DNA from: Anthoceros angustus
Taxonomy: Eukaryota; Streptophyta; Anthocerotopsida; Anthocerotales; Anthocerotaceae
Length of the DNA: 64,000 nt
Assembly (NCBI GenBank): GCA_010909165.1
Contig: MU008156.1
Location: 806,001-870,000 of the forward strand
Direction: 5' to 3'
The notes under the pieces are model-generated. The model saw nothing but the letters and a program-made list of their open reading frames with translations, was not told where the DNA came from and did not search any database. The stretch's first letter is position 1. Every line of letters begins with the position of its first letter. Shown piece by piece: positions 39,101 through 54,203 of this stretch. A program made the translations under genes and the position numbers.

Positions 39101-42045
39101 AAGGGATTACAGCATCCACCACATTGCCCAAAAGGGACAACAGGCATCAACGACATTGACTAGAAAGGGACTACAAACATCCACAATTGAAAGTATCTGC
39201 ATCCACGGCACCGCCATTGCAGAAGGACTACAGCATCCATAGTTGAAAGTGTCAGGCTCCATCCAGGCGCCGCCATTGCCCAAAGAGGGACTACAGGCAT
39301 CCACAGTTGAAAGTATACAAGTGCATCCAGCTCGCCATTGCCCAAAGAGGGACTACAGCATCCACGGCTAAAAGTATAGCTCCATCCATCTCCGCCATTG
39401 CCCAAAGAGGGACTACAGGCATCCACAACTAAAAGTACACATGCTCCATCCATCCGCCATTGCCCAAGAGGGACTACAAGCATCCACAGTTGAAAGTATA
39501 CAGGCATCCACCGCATTGCCCAAAAGGGACTGAGGCATCTATGTTATTGATTGGAAAGGGACTACAGCATCCACAGGCGCCACCATTGCGGTGCCCCAAA
39601 GAAGGTCTACAGGCATCCACGACAATTCCCGGAGGAGCTACGGACATCCACGACACCACTTAGGTTGACTCGCATGGAGAAGCAAAACAAAAAGTCACAA
39701 AGAGCAAAAGTCTATCGATCAACATGGAAAGAAAAGATATGATTACAACTCGAATGCCAATATTTTTCGTGCTTAGAAGTTGATGATGGTTGCGAAATGG
39801 ATGGCATGTCATCAATTCCAAAGTCGGGAGGTTGTGAGAAAAAACAACTCATGGGGTCTCAAAGGACCATGTTGACAAAGCAAATTCGTGTTTTGGATGC
39901 TGATCGTAAAAATGCAATAATTCACTAGCCTTGAAGATATCAATGCCTATTGGGGACGAAGATACATTTTTGATAAGGACTCTCAAAAGAACTTCAATGC
40001 AATTCTGGTGCCAACCATTTACATGACACATGTCTACTTCCTAATGAAGACCCTTTGAATGCCATGCATTCTAGAGCAATAACAAGGCCTCATAAGGCAA
40101 GTGGTCACAAGGCTTCAAAGAAAAAGGGAGAGTTACTTTGGTGGATCAAGAAAAAGTCTTCATATGCATGTTTTGGAGCACGTGGTTGGATTTTCCTAGC
40201 TATTTTATTGTTATTGGTGTGATGATTGCCTATATGTGCTTTTTACATTTGGAGTTGTATTCAAAAGGTATGAGAAGGACAACGTGCTCACTATGTTGAA
40301 AGCTCGTGCAACTAGCTCAACTCATGAGTTAGACCTTGCTAAACTACAAAGACAAAAACTAGCTTAGAACAAGAGATAAAACTTCAACAAGAAGGGAATT
40401 AGAAAATGAAAAGCAGAAAGCATATCAAGAGCTCCAAGCATTGCAGGAGAAGAATGCGAGCATGAAGCATACAATGAAAATCGCAAAGGGATCGAAATAT
40501 TATGTTATTGGCAAAAGAAAAAGGACAAGGCTGCACTTGAGGTGGAATGTAAAAAGCAAGTGAAACATTTTTTCCTTGTGGAATGCTAGTAGCTCAACAT
40601 TTCAAATCGTTATATTTGTGCGAATGAGTTGAGAACATTGTATCGACTAGGCACTGCAGACGGAAGAACACTATCGGATGAAGAGTTGTTATCTTTGAAA
40701 TTTGAAATACCAGAAGATCCACCAGTGCTTCTCGGACCATCAATGTATAAAAATATTGATGATACAGATTCCAATAGGCTTAAAAATGTTGCACAAGAAG
40801 AAAATTCTGGACTACAGGCATCCACCGCATTGCCCAAGAAGGACTGGCATCCACCGCATTGCCCAAGAAGGGATTACAGGCATCCACCACATTGCCCAAA
40901 AGGGACAACAGGCATCAACGACATTGACTAGAAAGGGACTACAAACATCCACAATTGAAAGTATCTGAGCTGCATCCACGGCGCCGCCATTGCCCAAGAA
41001 GGACTACAGCATCCATAGTTGAAAGTGTCTGTGCTCCATCCAGGCGCCGCCATTGCCCAAGAGGGACTACGAGGCATCCATTGAAAGTATACAAGTGCAT
41101 CCACAGCCCGCCATTGCCCAAAGAGGGACTACTGAGGCATCCACTAAAAGTATCAGGCTCCATCCATCTCCGCCATTGCCCAAAAGGGACAACAGGCATC
41201 CACAACTAAAAGTACACATGCTCCATCCACAGCCCGCCATTGCCCAAAGAGGGACTACAAGCATCCACAGTTGAAAGTATACAGGCATCCACCGCATTGC
41301 CCAAAAGGGACTGCATCTATGTTATTGATTGGAAAGGGACTACAGGCATCCACAGGCCACCATTGCGGTGCCCCAAAGAAGGTCTACAGGCATCCACGAC
41401 AATTCCAGCGGAGGAGCTAGACATCCACGACACCACTTAGGTTGACTCGCATGGAGAAGCAAAACAAAAAGTCACAAAGAGCAAAAGTCTATCGATCAAC
41501 ATGGAAAGAAAAGATATGATTACAACTCGAATGCCAATATTTTTTCGTGCTTAGAAGTTGATGATGGTTGCGAAATGGATGGCATGTCATCAATTCCAAA
41601 GCTGTCGGGAGGTTGTGAGAAAAAAACAACTCATGGGGTCTCAAAGGACCATGTTGACAAAGCAAATTCGTGTTTGGATGCTGATCAGGGTAAAAAATGC
41701 AATAATTCACTAGCCTTGAAGATATCAATGCCTATTGGGGACGAAGATACATTTTTTGATAAGGACTCTCAAAAGAACTTCAATGCAATTCCTGGTGCCA
41801 ACCATTTACATGACACATGTCTACTTCCTAATGAAGACCCTTTGAATGCCATGCATTCTAGAGCAATAGCAAGGCCTCATAAGGCAAGTGGTCACAAGGC
41901 TTCAAAGAAAAAAGGGAGAGTTGCGCCTGGTCCGGATCAAGAAAAAAAGTCTTCATATGCATGTTTTGGAGCACGTGGTTGGATTTTCCTAGCTATTTTT
42001 ATTGTTATTGGTGTGATGATTGCCTATATGTGCTTTTTACATTAA
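33168..42045 (+). pseudogene. Array copy 6, expanded terminal copy with an open C-terminal end
   Basis: This last copy has four coiled-coil-like blocks (about 36240, 37395, 38545 and 40310) and four PKEG blocks. Two junctions (about 37189 and 38333) join the PKEG block directly to the YFVKYPKP block in frame, reading GLQASTVEETPQPKSTAEG, so a module of about 1.15 kb was amplified without its tail. A third junction (about 40245) joins a hydrophobic tail, without its stop, to the middle of the next block. The end is the cleanest in the array: 41575-42045 is open for 156 codons from MDGMSSIPK to the tail and stop. The copy borders unrelated sequence on its right, so it is the edge of the array. 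Function unknown. Confidence 0.6.
41575..42045 (+). CDS. Intact C-terminal part of the array protein (tail-anchored end)
   Basis: The frame is open for 156 codons, starting at an internal Met (MDGMSSIPK) and ending at the stop at 42043-42045. The part before the tail is polar and basic, with HKASGHKASKKKGR near residues 112-125. Then comes a Gly-Arg-Gly-Trp junction, about 20 hydrophobic residues (WIFLAIFIVIGVMIAYMCF) and only Leu-His after it. This layout is that of tail-anchored membrane proteins, with the body facing the cytosol. In other copies the same region is broken by one- or two-base differences. It is a fragment: the true start lies far upstream. Confidence 0.5.
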   Translation: MDGMSSIPKLSGGCEKKTTHGVSKDHVDKANSCLDADQGKKCNNSLALKISMPIGDEDTFFDKDSQKNFNAIPGANHLHDTCLLPNEDPLNAMHSRAIARPHKASGHKASKKKGRVAPGPDQEKKSSYACFGARGWIFLAIFIVIGVMIAYMCFLH

Positions 42046-43009
42046 GTTTTCGAATGACTCAAGCAAGTTTATTTTTTGTAGTGCGGTGTCGCTATGATTT
42101 AAGCAAGTTCACTTGCAAAATACTCCCTATGTTCTCGAATTTTTAATTTTATTTTCACTGAAGAGATGAGGTTTTTTTTTCATATCTTTGTCTTATTACA
42201 AATTCCATGTATTGCCCTTTTTTCATATTATTGAAATTTTAAATGAAAATAGACATATCTAAGATGCATGGAAGGAACATGCATAGATATATCTATGTCT
42301 ATTGCCACATCCTGTCCTTCCATGTCTATCTAAGTAAGGAGGCTTGCTCATAGTAGTGGTCGACTCCTTGCAAGGAGTGCCTAGCTTTATCTAACATGTG
42401 CCTGATTATTCCCGAGAAGTATAATGGCAGTGGTTGACTTCCTGCAAGGAGTGCCTACTCTATTTGACATGTGCCTGATTAGCCTTGGGAAGTGTAATTG
42501 CAAGACCTCAGGGTCCTACGTAGCTTGCCCTATCATGCCAAAGGCGACTGCAAGCAAGGCGCGCATTGGGTAAGCACCTTCACAGCCTGGGCACTTGCAT
42601 GCCTTTCCTTATTTGATACCATGATGCCCAGCAAGCCTGTTGGTCGTGGCCAATTGCTTGTTGGAAGAAAAGTAGAAATAGGGGCCTTCCTTGTGACATG
42701 ACGCTTACATAAATTAGTTTGCAGAAATCGTCTTATGGGCAGCTCAACCTGCCATCTCAATCAAGTTGCAGTAAGTTCACGGAGACTTCGATAAATTCCT
42801 CAAATCGAGTTCACGAAGTTCTATGGCGCAAGGCTGTCCCTTTCCTATTTCACAGCTTATTTTAGACTGCGGGTCTCCATTGCCCTTCAAAGGGCCCTCT
42901 TGACGGCAATCCTTCACAATGCGGCGACAGTAGGTGACGCTTCTTCCTCTTCCTTCGGGGGGGAGGGGGGGAGGGATTGGTTAATGCTAATCAAACACTA
43001 AACCCAAGT
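42046..43009. other. Right flank of the array, no gene
   Basis: The spacer homology continues for about 165 bases after the last stop (to about 42215) and then ends, marking the array edge. An imperfect inverted repeat (42251-42300, arms around AGACATA and TATGTCT with an ATGCATG core) lies just inside. Two copies of a 74-base direct repeat follow (from 42354 and 42428, starting AGTGGTCGACTCC / AGTGGTTGACTTCC). A G-rich run lies at 42957-42976. No supported coding sequence. Confidence 0.5.
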
Positions 43010-44298
43010 GCAGAGATTAGTGTCATACGGCATGACACCAGTTTGAACAAGAAAAATGTGAGATGTCTAAACTACCATATCCACAAGCTGTAGGCTGCTT
43101 AATATATGTTGCTAATTGGACTTGACCTGAAATATAATTCTCGGTCAGCCAAGTTAGTTAATTCGTACACAATTTCGGTACGATGCATTGGGTAGCAGTG
43201 AAGAGTATATATCGATGCTTAAAAGGAAACCCTAGGTTTAGGATATATTATACGAGGAATCCAAAACTACCTATAATACTAATTGGGTGTCTTGATGTCA
43301 ATTGGGGATGTAACCCGATGACCGACAACCAAGTGAGTATAGTGCACTCGATGGCGACCAGACTTAATTTTGGGGAAGAAATTTTCTTGATAGTATATAT
43401 TACACACAAAAGGAACGTACCATTCTATATATCGATAGCCAAGTTGTGATTGCTATGGTGGCTAATCGTCGGTTCCATGGTAGAACCAAACATATCGAGT
43501 TCGAATACCACTTCATACTTGAAGTAGTTTCGGATGGTAAAGCACATCTTACTTATATACTTACCAAAGATAGCGCGGCGATGTGTTGACTAAACCTGCG
43601 CAGAGATTAGTGTCATACGGCATGACACCAGTTTGAACAAGAAAAATGTGAGATGTCTAAACTACCATATCCACAAGCTGTAGGCTGCTTAATATATGTT
43701 GCTAATTGGACTTGACCTGAAATATAATTCTCGGTCAGCCAAGTTAGTTAATTCGTACACAATTTCGGTACGATGCATTGGGTAGCAGTGAAGAGTATAT
43801 ATCGATGCTTAAAAGGAAACCCTAGGTTTAGGATATATTATACGAGGAATCCAAAACTACCTATAATACTAATTGGGTGTGCTGATGTCAATTGGGGATG
43901 TAACCCCGATGACCGACAACCAAGAGTGAGTATAGTGCACTCTCGATGGCAGCCACAGACTTAATTTTGGGGAAGAAATTTTCTTGATAGTATATATTAC
44001 ACACAAAAGGAACGTACCATTCTATATATCGATAGCCAAGTTGTGATTGCTATGGTGGCTAATCGTCGGTTCCATGGTAGAACCAAACATATCGAGTTCG
44101 AATACCACTTCATACTTGAAGTAGTTTCGGATGGTAAAGCACATCTTACTTATATACTTACCAAAGATAGCGCAGCCGATGTGTTGACTAAACCTCTGCT
44201 CAAATTTCTACATTACAAACATTCAGCGAGTTTGAGAGTTCATGTATGTTTAAAAGTTGAGGAAATCAAAACAGTCAAGCTTAACACAAATATGAAAG
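43010..44298 (+). mobile_element. Degenerate Ty1/copia RNase H end, tandemly duplicated
   Basis: Translation in broken frames gives the end of a copia polyprotein. It shows PYPQAVGCLIYVANWT (the usual P-x-x-AVGSLMY segment), HWVAVKSIYRCLKGNPRFRIYYTRN, then DVNWGCNPDD for the RNase H DADWAG region, then HGRTKHIEFEYHFI and AADVLTKPL. In-frame stops interrupt it. The segment from GCAGAGATTAG at 43010 is repeated from 43600, a 590-base tandem duplication; the first copy ends at CTAAACCTGC and the second continues past CTAAACCTCTGC. It is not a functional element: gag, protease, integrase and most of the reverse transcriptase are missing. Confidence 0.8.
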
Positions 44299-44440
44299 AC
44301 TAAGGATTACTTTACAAGTCAGTGGGAGAAGTTGTTCTCTTAAAAACTAAGGATTACTTTACAAGTCAGTGGGAGAAGTTGTTCTCTTAAAAACTAAGGA
44401 TTACTTTACAAGTCAGAGGGAGAAATTATTCTCTTAAAAA
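44299..44440 (+). repeat. 47-base triplicate at a likely copia polypurine tract / LTR start
   Basis: Three units with starts at 44299, 44346 and 44393 each contain AGTCAGTGGGAGAAGTTGTT. Purine-rich AGTGGGAG followed by a TTGTT-type LTR start is the usual end of plant copia internal regions. The block directly follows the copia remnant, so it is probably the polypurine tract and first bases of the 3' LTR, amplified. Confidence 0.6.
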
Positions 44441-45390
44441 CCTACGGTGATCGACAACAACCCCACAACCTCGAATGTGAAGTCTGCATACAAAACTATG
44501 GAGACTTGTTTAAGCTCCAATAACCCGCTACCACGAATGTGAAGTCATATAAGACTATCGAGACTTGTTCAAGCTCCATTGCTTTTCTCTGAGTGGGAAT
44601 GCTGACATAGAAACACACTTAGTATCTGCCAAGTCACACTTGAGACTCTGAATCCACATAACCCTTTACGAGGCCATCTGCTGAGTACATCCAGGGTGCA
44701 CCATGTGGCTGGTGGTGTCACAACCTCAGCTCAAGTGCACATATGCTTGCAAACGGCGCCGAGACTCGAACTATGTTGGGTCATGGTGACCGTATGTGTG
44801 TAATGTGACTATCGCAGTTGCTGAAGACTTAGTTGACGAGCATCATCCTCTAAGTTCCGCATTGGGCATACACATTCGTAGCCTTACACTAGCATAAGCT
44901 CTAAAACAAACGTAACACCGGGATGACATTCCTATTGAAGAAGCTATGCATGAGCCATATGCTTTGAAACGTAGCACCGAAATTTGCCTCTTCAGAAATT
45001 ATACTTGACTCTAGCTGCTACTTCCGCTATTGACTCCCAAACTGGCGCATGCTCAAGAATGTGTCTATGACTGACTCCCATATTGGCACATGGTTAAGAA
45101 TGTCTCTATGACTGACTACTAAACTGGCACATGCTTGAGAATATGTCCATGAATGACTCACAAACTTCTATGACTGACTCCCAAACTGACACATGCTTAA
45201 GAATGTCTCCATGCCTTGTCTTATGCCTGCCTATTTCAATAGTCTATGTGTATGTGGAGTTCTTCTTCTCTTGTTGCATCACTCCCGCACTTGGTGCGAC
45301 CTTGAACAAGTCATACAAGGATTCTGCTACATGTGGTGCGCCATTGTCTTTTTCACTTATGCTACATGTTCTGTGAGGCATAGAAGGCTT
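44441..45390. repeat. Probable LTR remnant with minisatellites
   Basis: No gene is supported. Two copies of a segment starting CGAATGTGAAGTC lie at about 44472-44519 and 44534-44579. From about 45028 to 45218, a unit of roughly 45-50 bases (GACTCCCAAACTGGCACATG, then a link ending in TCTATGACT) is present about four times plus one shortened copy. The position after a copia polypurine tract suggests degenerate LTR sequence; I could not find the matching 5' LTR. Confidence 0.4.
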
Positions 45391-45941
45391 TCTATACGGT
45401 TTTTTAGTTTATAATTGCGGGATGGAATAAAAGAAAACTTCAAATTTCGTTTGGAAAGTCGAAGTAAAGCGGCAATAGGGCGATGGTGCCAATGGCGGAC
45501 TGAAGGAACCTCACACCTTGCAACATTTGTGGAATCTGAGCATGTAGACTTCAGAAGGTGGGGATCCGGCGGTCGCTGTGAAATCACAGGCTTTTTTCCA
45601 TCTTGTTCCTGCTTCTTATTCTGCGTGGTCGCAGGCCTGCAGCCTTGCTGGCGGGAGACTTGGAATTTTGTATCGCTGGTGATCATACTAAACCAGATGT
45701 GACGATCTCGGTTGCAGGGAACCGCGTGGCTGCCTCTTACGTGGGGTCAGGGCGATTGGCCGTTTCGTCTGTTGCCCCGGAATTCTGCGATTGCCTCGCT
45801 TGTTAGAGGCGCAGGCTGTTCGTTCTTGCTTTGCAGCCAACAGGAATGAAGGACGGGCTTTCGAAGAAGCATGAGGGCGTGTTTCCCGCTGGTCAAAGCA
45901 GGCCATTCTGAGAGTGTCATTTTTGTGCAAAGGCGGAAGTC
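45391..45941. other. Upstream region of the PP2-A10-like gene
   Basis: About 550 bases between the LTR-like repeats and the start codon. It has several short frames on both strands but nothing with recognisable similarity. It presumably carries the promoter and 5' leader of the downstream gene; I see no convincing TATA box close to the start. Confidence 0.35.
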
Positions 45942-47789
45942 ATGGGATCGCTGTCCAAGTGCAAACGTGAGCTTGCAGCCTTCTGGGAGCCCCGGTGGAG
46001 GAGGAATTTGCTTATCGGGTGCACTGCCCTGGCTTTAGGTGGTTACGGGACCTACCGCGTATGCACATCCTCGTATGTTTCTCAAAAAAGGAGTCAAATG
46101 CAGAGTCTTCTGAATACCCTTTCAAATGTTGCTGAAGCTGCAGAGGTTGGGAGTAGCTGCACCAAATTGGTTTGTGCTGATCTGCATAGGTTTCTTGTCT
46201 CTGACGGTGACGAAGTTCCTCAGAGTTTGAGACAGCTGTTGAAGTTGGGGAGGTCAGAGGATGTGAAGGATACTTTGATGACCATGACCGCTGCCATTTC
46301 CCAAGGTATTCTGAAAGCTGGGCTGAGTTCTGGGAAGTCTATGAACGGGGAAACCAAAGCCACGGCTGGCCTGCAAGCAGCCAATGACGATGAAATTTTC
46401 AGACTGTATGTGGGAGGTGTGGGAGACACTGTTAGTCGCTTGGGCAGGATTACAGATATGGACACGGTGGGAACCCCGAAGCCATCTTCGTCTCAAAGGT
46501 CTTCAGTGTTCTCTAACAAGTCGCAGCAGATTGATGCCGCTGAATGTGAACATGTGAACGGAGTGGATCTGTTCAGGGAGTTTGTCAGTGAGTCTGAATG
46601 GATGGATGGAACATGGGGTTCAAGTCATCATAAGAATGCAAGAGATGGGGGAGTAAACTTGGATGACCGGCTTCCTGAAAGGATGCTTGGGAAACTTTTC
46701 AGCCCGGCAGGTACAGGGTTTGCCTCAGCCGTGGTTGGGAGTGCAACCAGAAACTTCATGATGTGTGTTCTTGAGTACTATAAGAGCACCAGTACAAGAT
46801 CAAAACGACATGGAGCTCGCCTTGTAACCAGTTGTAGATATGATGCATCCCCGGACTCAGCGTCGGATGTGTCAGATGGTGAGTTGGATAATTCATGGGC
46901 ACCAGTTGTTGAGAGTATTCTGGATTTTGCATGCAGCAGCAAGGGAAGACCCCTCATTTCAGAGTGCATCGAGACATTTGTGTCGACAGCTGTTACTGCC
47001 TACTTGGAAAAGACGAAAGATGTGAATGTATATGAGGAGTTAGTTGCAGGAATGACAAAACCTCGACATAGGGAGCCTGTGAAAGAAATACTTATATCAG
47101 TATGCTCCAGTGCTGTTCAGACTTTGGTGAGAACTTCCCATGAAGTTTTGTCCATCGGGTCATCAGGTCCTGAGGAAAGTGACCAGAGCCTTGATTCAGA
47201 CCGAGAAATGGTGGATGAGAATTTTCTGCTGGATAATGGCAGCATGAACAGCAAGCTGTACAGGTACAAACGGAGCTTTCTTGAAGATGTTTCAAATGCA
47301 AGGACGTCAGAAATTTCGGATGGAAGTAGGTTCGGGACAGGTTCAAAGGGCAAACGAGAACTTGGGGAGGGCTCTACTTCTCAGCAACACCAGGGTTCAG
47401 AGAGTGCAGGAGGATCACAAAGGCACACACGTGGTTGGGTAGATGGATTGTCAAGGACACTAGCCATCCCGAGCAATCGCAAACTAGTGGTGGAGGTCGC
47501 AGGGACTGTGAGCGCAGAAGCTGTCAAGTCGTTTTGTGAGGCTGCCATTGCGACCTGGTTCTCTGCCTTGAACTCCAGCAGTAGGGGCCAAAGCTCAACA
47601 GGAATCAACCTTTCTGGGCAGAGGATTCTCTCTTTAGTCAGCGGAAATCTGGTACAACTTGAGAAGCAAGTTGGTCGGGTTGCCAAGGTTGCAGCAGCAA
47701 GGGCTTTGGTTGTGATGACGATATGTTTAGCTCTTTGCTTGCATGTTTTGTTGCTTAGTTCGGCTAAGCCTTTCAGCCAGGCTGTGTGA
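45942..47789 (+). CDS. PHLOEM PROTEIN 2-LIKE A10-type membrane protein
   Basis: This is an intronless frame of 615 residues. The N-terminus matches the plant family annotated as PHLOEM PROTEIN 2-LIKE A10: a hydrophobic segment (about 22-39) followed by GGYGTYRVCTSSYV, basic residues, then LNTLSNVAEAAEV and the Asp/Glu-containing SDGDEVPQSLRQLLKLGRSEDV, then SQGILKAG. Despite the name, such proteins lack an obvious Nictaba-type lectin domain and their role is not well defined. The central part includes FVSTAVTAYLEKTKDVNVYEELVAGM. A Ser/Glu-rich, probably disordered insert spans about 405-495. A second hydrophobic segment (about 587-605) lies close to the C-terminus, so both ends may be membrane-associated. 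The start is the first ATG after an upstream stop and has G at +4. It is convergent with the PGM gene. Confidence 0.8.
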   Translation: MGSLSKCKRELAAFWEPRWRRNLLIGCTALALGGYGTYRVCTSSYVSQKRSQMQSLLNTLSNVAEAAEVGSSCTKLVCADLHRFLVSDGDEVPQSLRQLLKLGRSEDVKDTLMTMTAAISQGILKAGLSSGKSMNGETKATAGLQAANDDEIFRLYVGGVGDTVSRLGRITDMDTVGTPKPSSSQRSSVFSNKSQQIDAAECEHVNGVDLFREFVSESEWMDGTWGSSHHKNARDGGVNLDDRLPERMLGKLFSPAGTGFASAVVGSATRNFMMCVLEYYKSTSTRSKRHGARLVTSCRYDASPDSASDVSDGELDNSWAPVVESILDFACSSKGRPLISECIETFVSTAVTAYLEKTKDVNVYEELVAGMTKPRHREPVKEILISVCSSAVQTLVRTSHEVLSIGSSGPEESDQSLDSDREMVDENFLLDNGSMNSKLYRYKRSFLEDVSNARTSEISDGSRFGTGSKGKRELGEGSTSQQHQGSESAGGSQRHTRGWVDGLSRTLAIPSNRKLVVEVAGTVSAEAVKSFCEAAIATWFSALNSSSRGQSSTGINLSGQRILSLVSGNLVQLEKQVGRVAKVAAARALVVMTICLALCLHVLLLSSAKPFSQAV

Positions 47790-48255
47790 GAGGTGTCCTG
47801 GCTTGGACTACTTGAGTTGCATTGCGTTGCTGTACACAACCAGCATTCCATCGTTCGAAACTGTTTTTGATAATTGGTGAAGGGGGAAAAGGGAGACTTC
47901 GAGTTCCAAAAATTATTCATTTGTGTGATGTCACATTGTTCCAGACCTAGTCCAGGGAAGGTGCCTTGTATTCCAATGCAAAGGGGATCTTGTTGTCTAC
48001 TTTGCTATGGGCTGCACCGTAGCAAGTTGTCGGAAAACAAGTACTGTTCTAGGTGACAAAGAGCGGCAGTCTTAAGCCAGCTCCGAGTTGAGAATTCAAT
48101 GAATCAGCCACGTAAGTTTCAATGACAATTTTGCCTACCACCCAGCAGGGTTACAGGCAGGCTACTGTACAAAGCAAAAATGTAGCTGCAAAACTTCTTC
48201 TTCAATAGAAGAACAACATGAATAAATGGACAAGGCAACAGATGAAGGTACGACA
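47790..48255. other. Convergent intergenic region
   Basis: This holds the 3' ends of the PP2-A10-like gene (+) and PGM (-). AATAAA on the + strand at 48221-48226 could be a polyadenylation signal for the + gene, but it is more than 400 bases past the stop, so this is weak. No gene is supported. Confidence 0.35.
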
Positions 48256-52649
<4,394 letters not shown>

Positions 52650-53640
52650 GACTCCTCCCCGCGTCAGGAAGGTGGTGCGGGGCAGCAGAATTCAAAGCAC
52701 AATTGCGCGAGGCCAAGAGCTAGAGATGGTGATGCTGGAGGCCTGACCCGACGACAAGGGTGCAAAGCGATTTCGGAAATCGCAGGTCCACATTATCTGT
52801 GCTGCCGGCCACACAAGTGTCCACTTTGGCAGCCTACATGGCAGCACCTCAAACAGCCCAGCTTCTCCCTTGGACTACCTTCATGAAAGAGACTGCAAGT
52901 TAGAGGGTTGGCAAACCCAAGTCTGATGGAAAGGGCTATTGGTCACTACAAACTTGTATAGGTAATGACTGAGGACACCCGTTTACCTCTCATTTCGGTT
53001 CTTTGTGGGCCTTTATAAATATGTATACGGTGTTGACCTATCTCATTAGAAATTTTTAATACGAGGAAGGCTCCTTTCAACCTCCATCCTACAAGAGTTG
53101 AACACCTTAAAATGGCTTTGATTGATTTTCCATAATTATTAGAATATTTTAAATTTATAATTAGAAATAATTTTATATATTACAATAAATTATAGATTTA
53201 TACAACTCTAATAAAGATTGAGAAATGTAAACCACCTGCTAATCAAACACTTTTCTCACTTTATATTATAGGTAACTAGAATAAATTCCTTGCACACCTT
53301 TGTGTAACTAGAACAAATACCTTACACACCTTTGTGTAACTAGAACAAATACCTTCTACACTTTTATTTAACAGGATATGCAAATCAATGAATTGTCAAA
53401 CTCTGCAAATACCAAGTAGCCCACCATCATTTGAAGCCCACCATCATTTGAAGGGATTTAAAAATGAACGGTCAAACTCTCCATTACATGTTTTCATTCA
53501 CAAGAAGAAGAAGAAGAATTTTATTGAAGTCCACTAAGGATGGATTTCCGTCACAAGGATGTATCGATGACCAGTCAAACTGTAACCAATATTTTGTAAA
53601 ATATTTATAATAGAATAAAATTGATCAAATTCTAACAGCA
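52650..53640. other. Upstream region of PGM, AT-rich, with a 32-base repeat
   Basis: No gene is supported. The first 250 bases or so should contain the PGM promoter and leader. A 32-base unit (GTAACTAGAACAAATACC plus a link with CACACCTTTGTG) is present three times from 53272, 53304 and 53336. GCCCACCATCATTTGAA is repeated twice at about 53420-53452. A run of AAGAAGAAGAAGAATTTTATT at about 53505 recurs, slightly longer, at the right end of the window (63973-64000). Confidence 0.45.
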
Positions 53641-54203
53641 GTGCGCCAACCTTTAAATCCTAGTGAAGGCGCACCCCGCCGCCGGGTAACTCGGAATTGG
53701 GGTGGCTGATTATCATGGTGGGGAGAGCAGGACCAGGGCGGGCTAGTGGTCGAAGGACCCCTTGGGCGTCATTACTTTCACGGTACCACTCGCTCCTGCG
53801 AGATCTCATATGTTGTACCACTATTCTTGCGAGGTCAGATGTGTTATAGGGCACAACGATTTTCTGTCACAAACAGCGACGATGGTACGATCCCAACGGT
53901 CTCATGACAAGACCAAACGAGGAACCACATCACAGTTCATAGGATTGTACAACGATTACGAGGCAAAACGGTGGTTTTTCCCACAGAGTTTTGTTAATCA
54001 ACAAACTCAGGGTTGCCACGCAGAAAATTTTTTCCGTGTGGCACCTTTGAATAATAGCACAACACCGCAAACAAACGAGCCCAAACACGCAGACCTTTCT
54101 AGTCTCACAAGCTGCGACATCTTGACATCAGCAGCAGCTATTCTAATCCTTCTAACCATCTGCCCTTGGTTTCCCCATGCGGCAAGGGGGCTTCTGGATG
54201 ACC
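53641..54203. other. Downstream region of RPS29
   Basis: This contains the presumed 3' untranslated region of RPS29 on the - strand. A + strand frame of 158 codons (53762-54238) overlaps the RPS29 last exon on the opposite strand and resembles no family I know, so I do not call it. Confidence 0.35.

Larger units (their letters stand above)
1..42045 (+). repeat. Head-to-tail array of a large modular gene-like unit
   Basis: Seven copies of one unit follow each other in the same direction. Starts (ATG followed by codons for STMEKTSKA) lie at 3313, 11016, 16643, 22426, 28440 and 33168. Ends (stop after a hydrophobic tail) lie at 2244, 9945, 15558, 21351, 27371, 32094 and 42045. The spacers between stop and next start are 1068, 1070, 1084, 1074, 1068 and 1073 bases, so spacer length is nearly fixed while the unit body runs from 3.7 to 8.9 kb. 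Module order is the same in every copy. Length differences come from internal duplications of the Glu-rich block and of the PKEG block, as expected from unequal exchange. I do not recognise the encoded protein. Whether the copies are functional is unresolved because the frame is interrupted in each. Confidence 0.9.
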
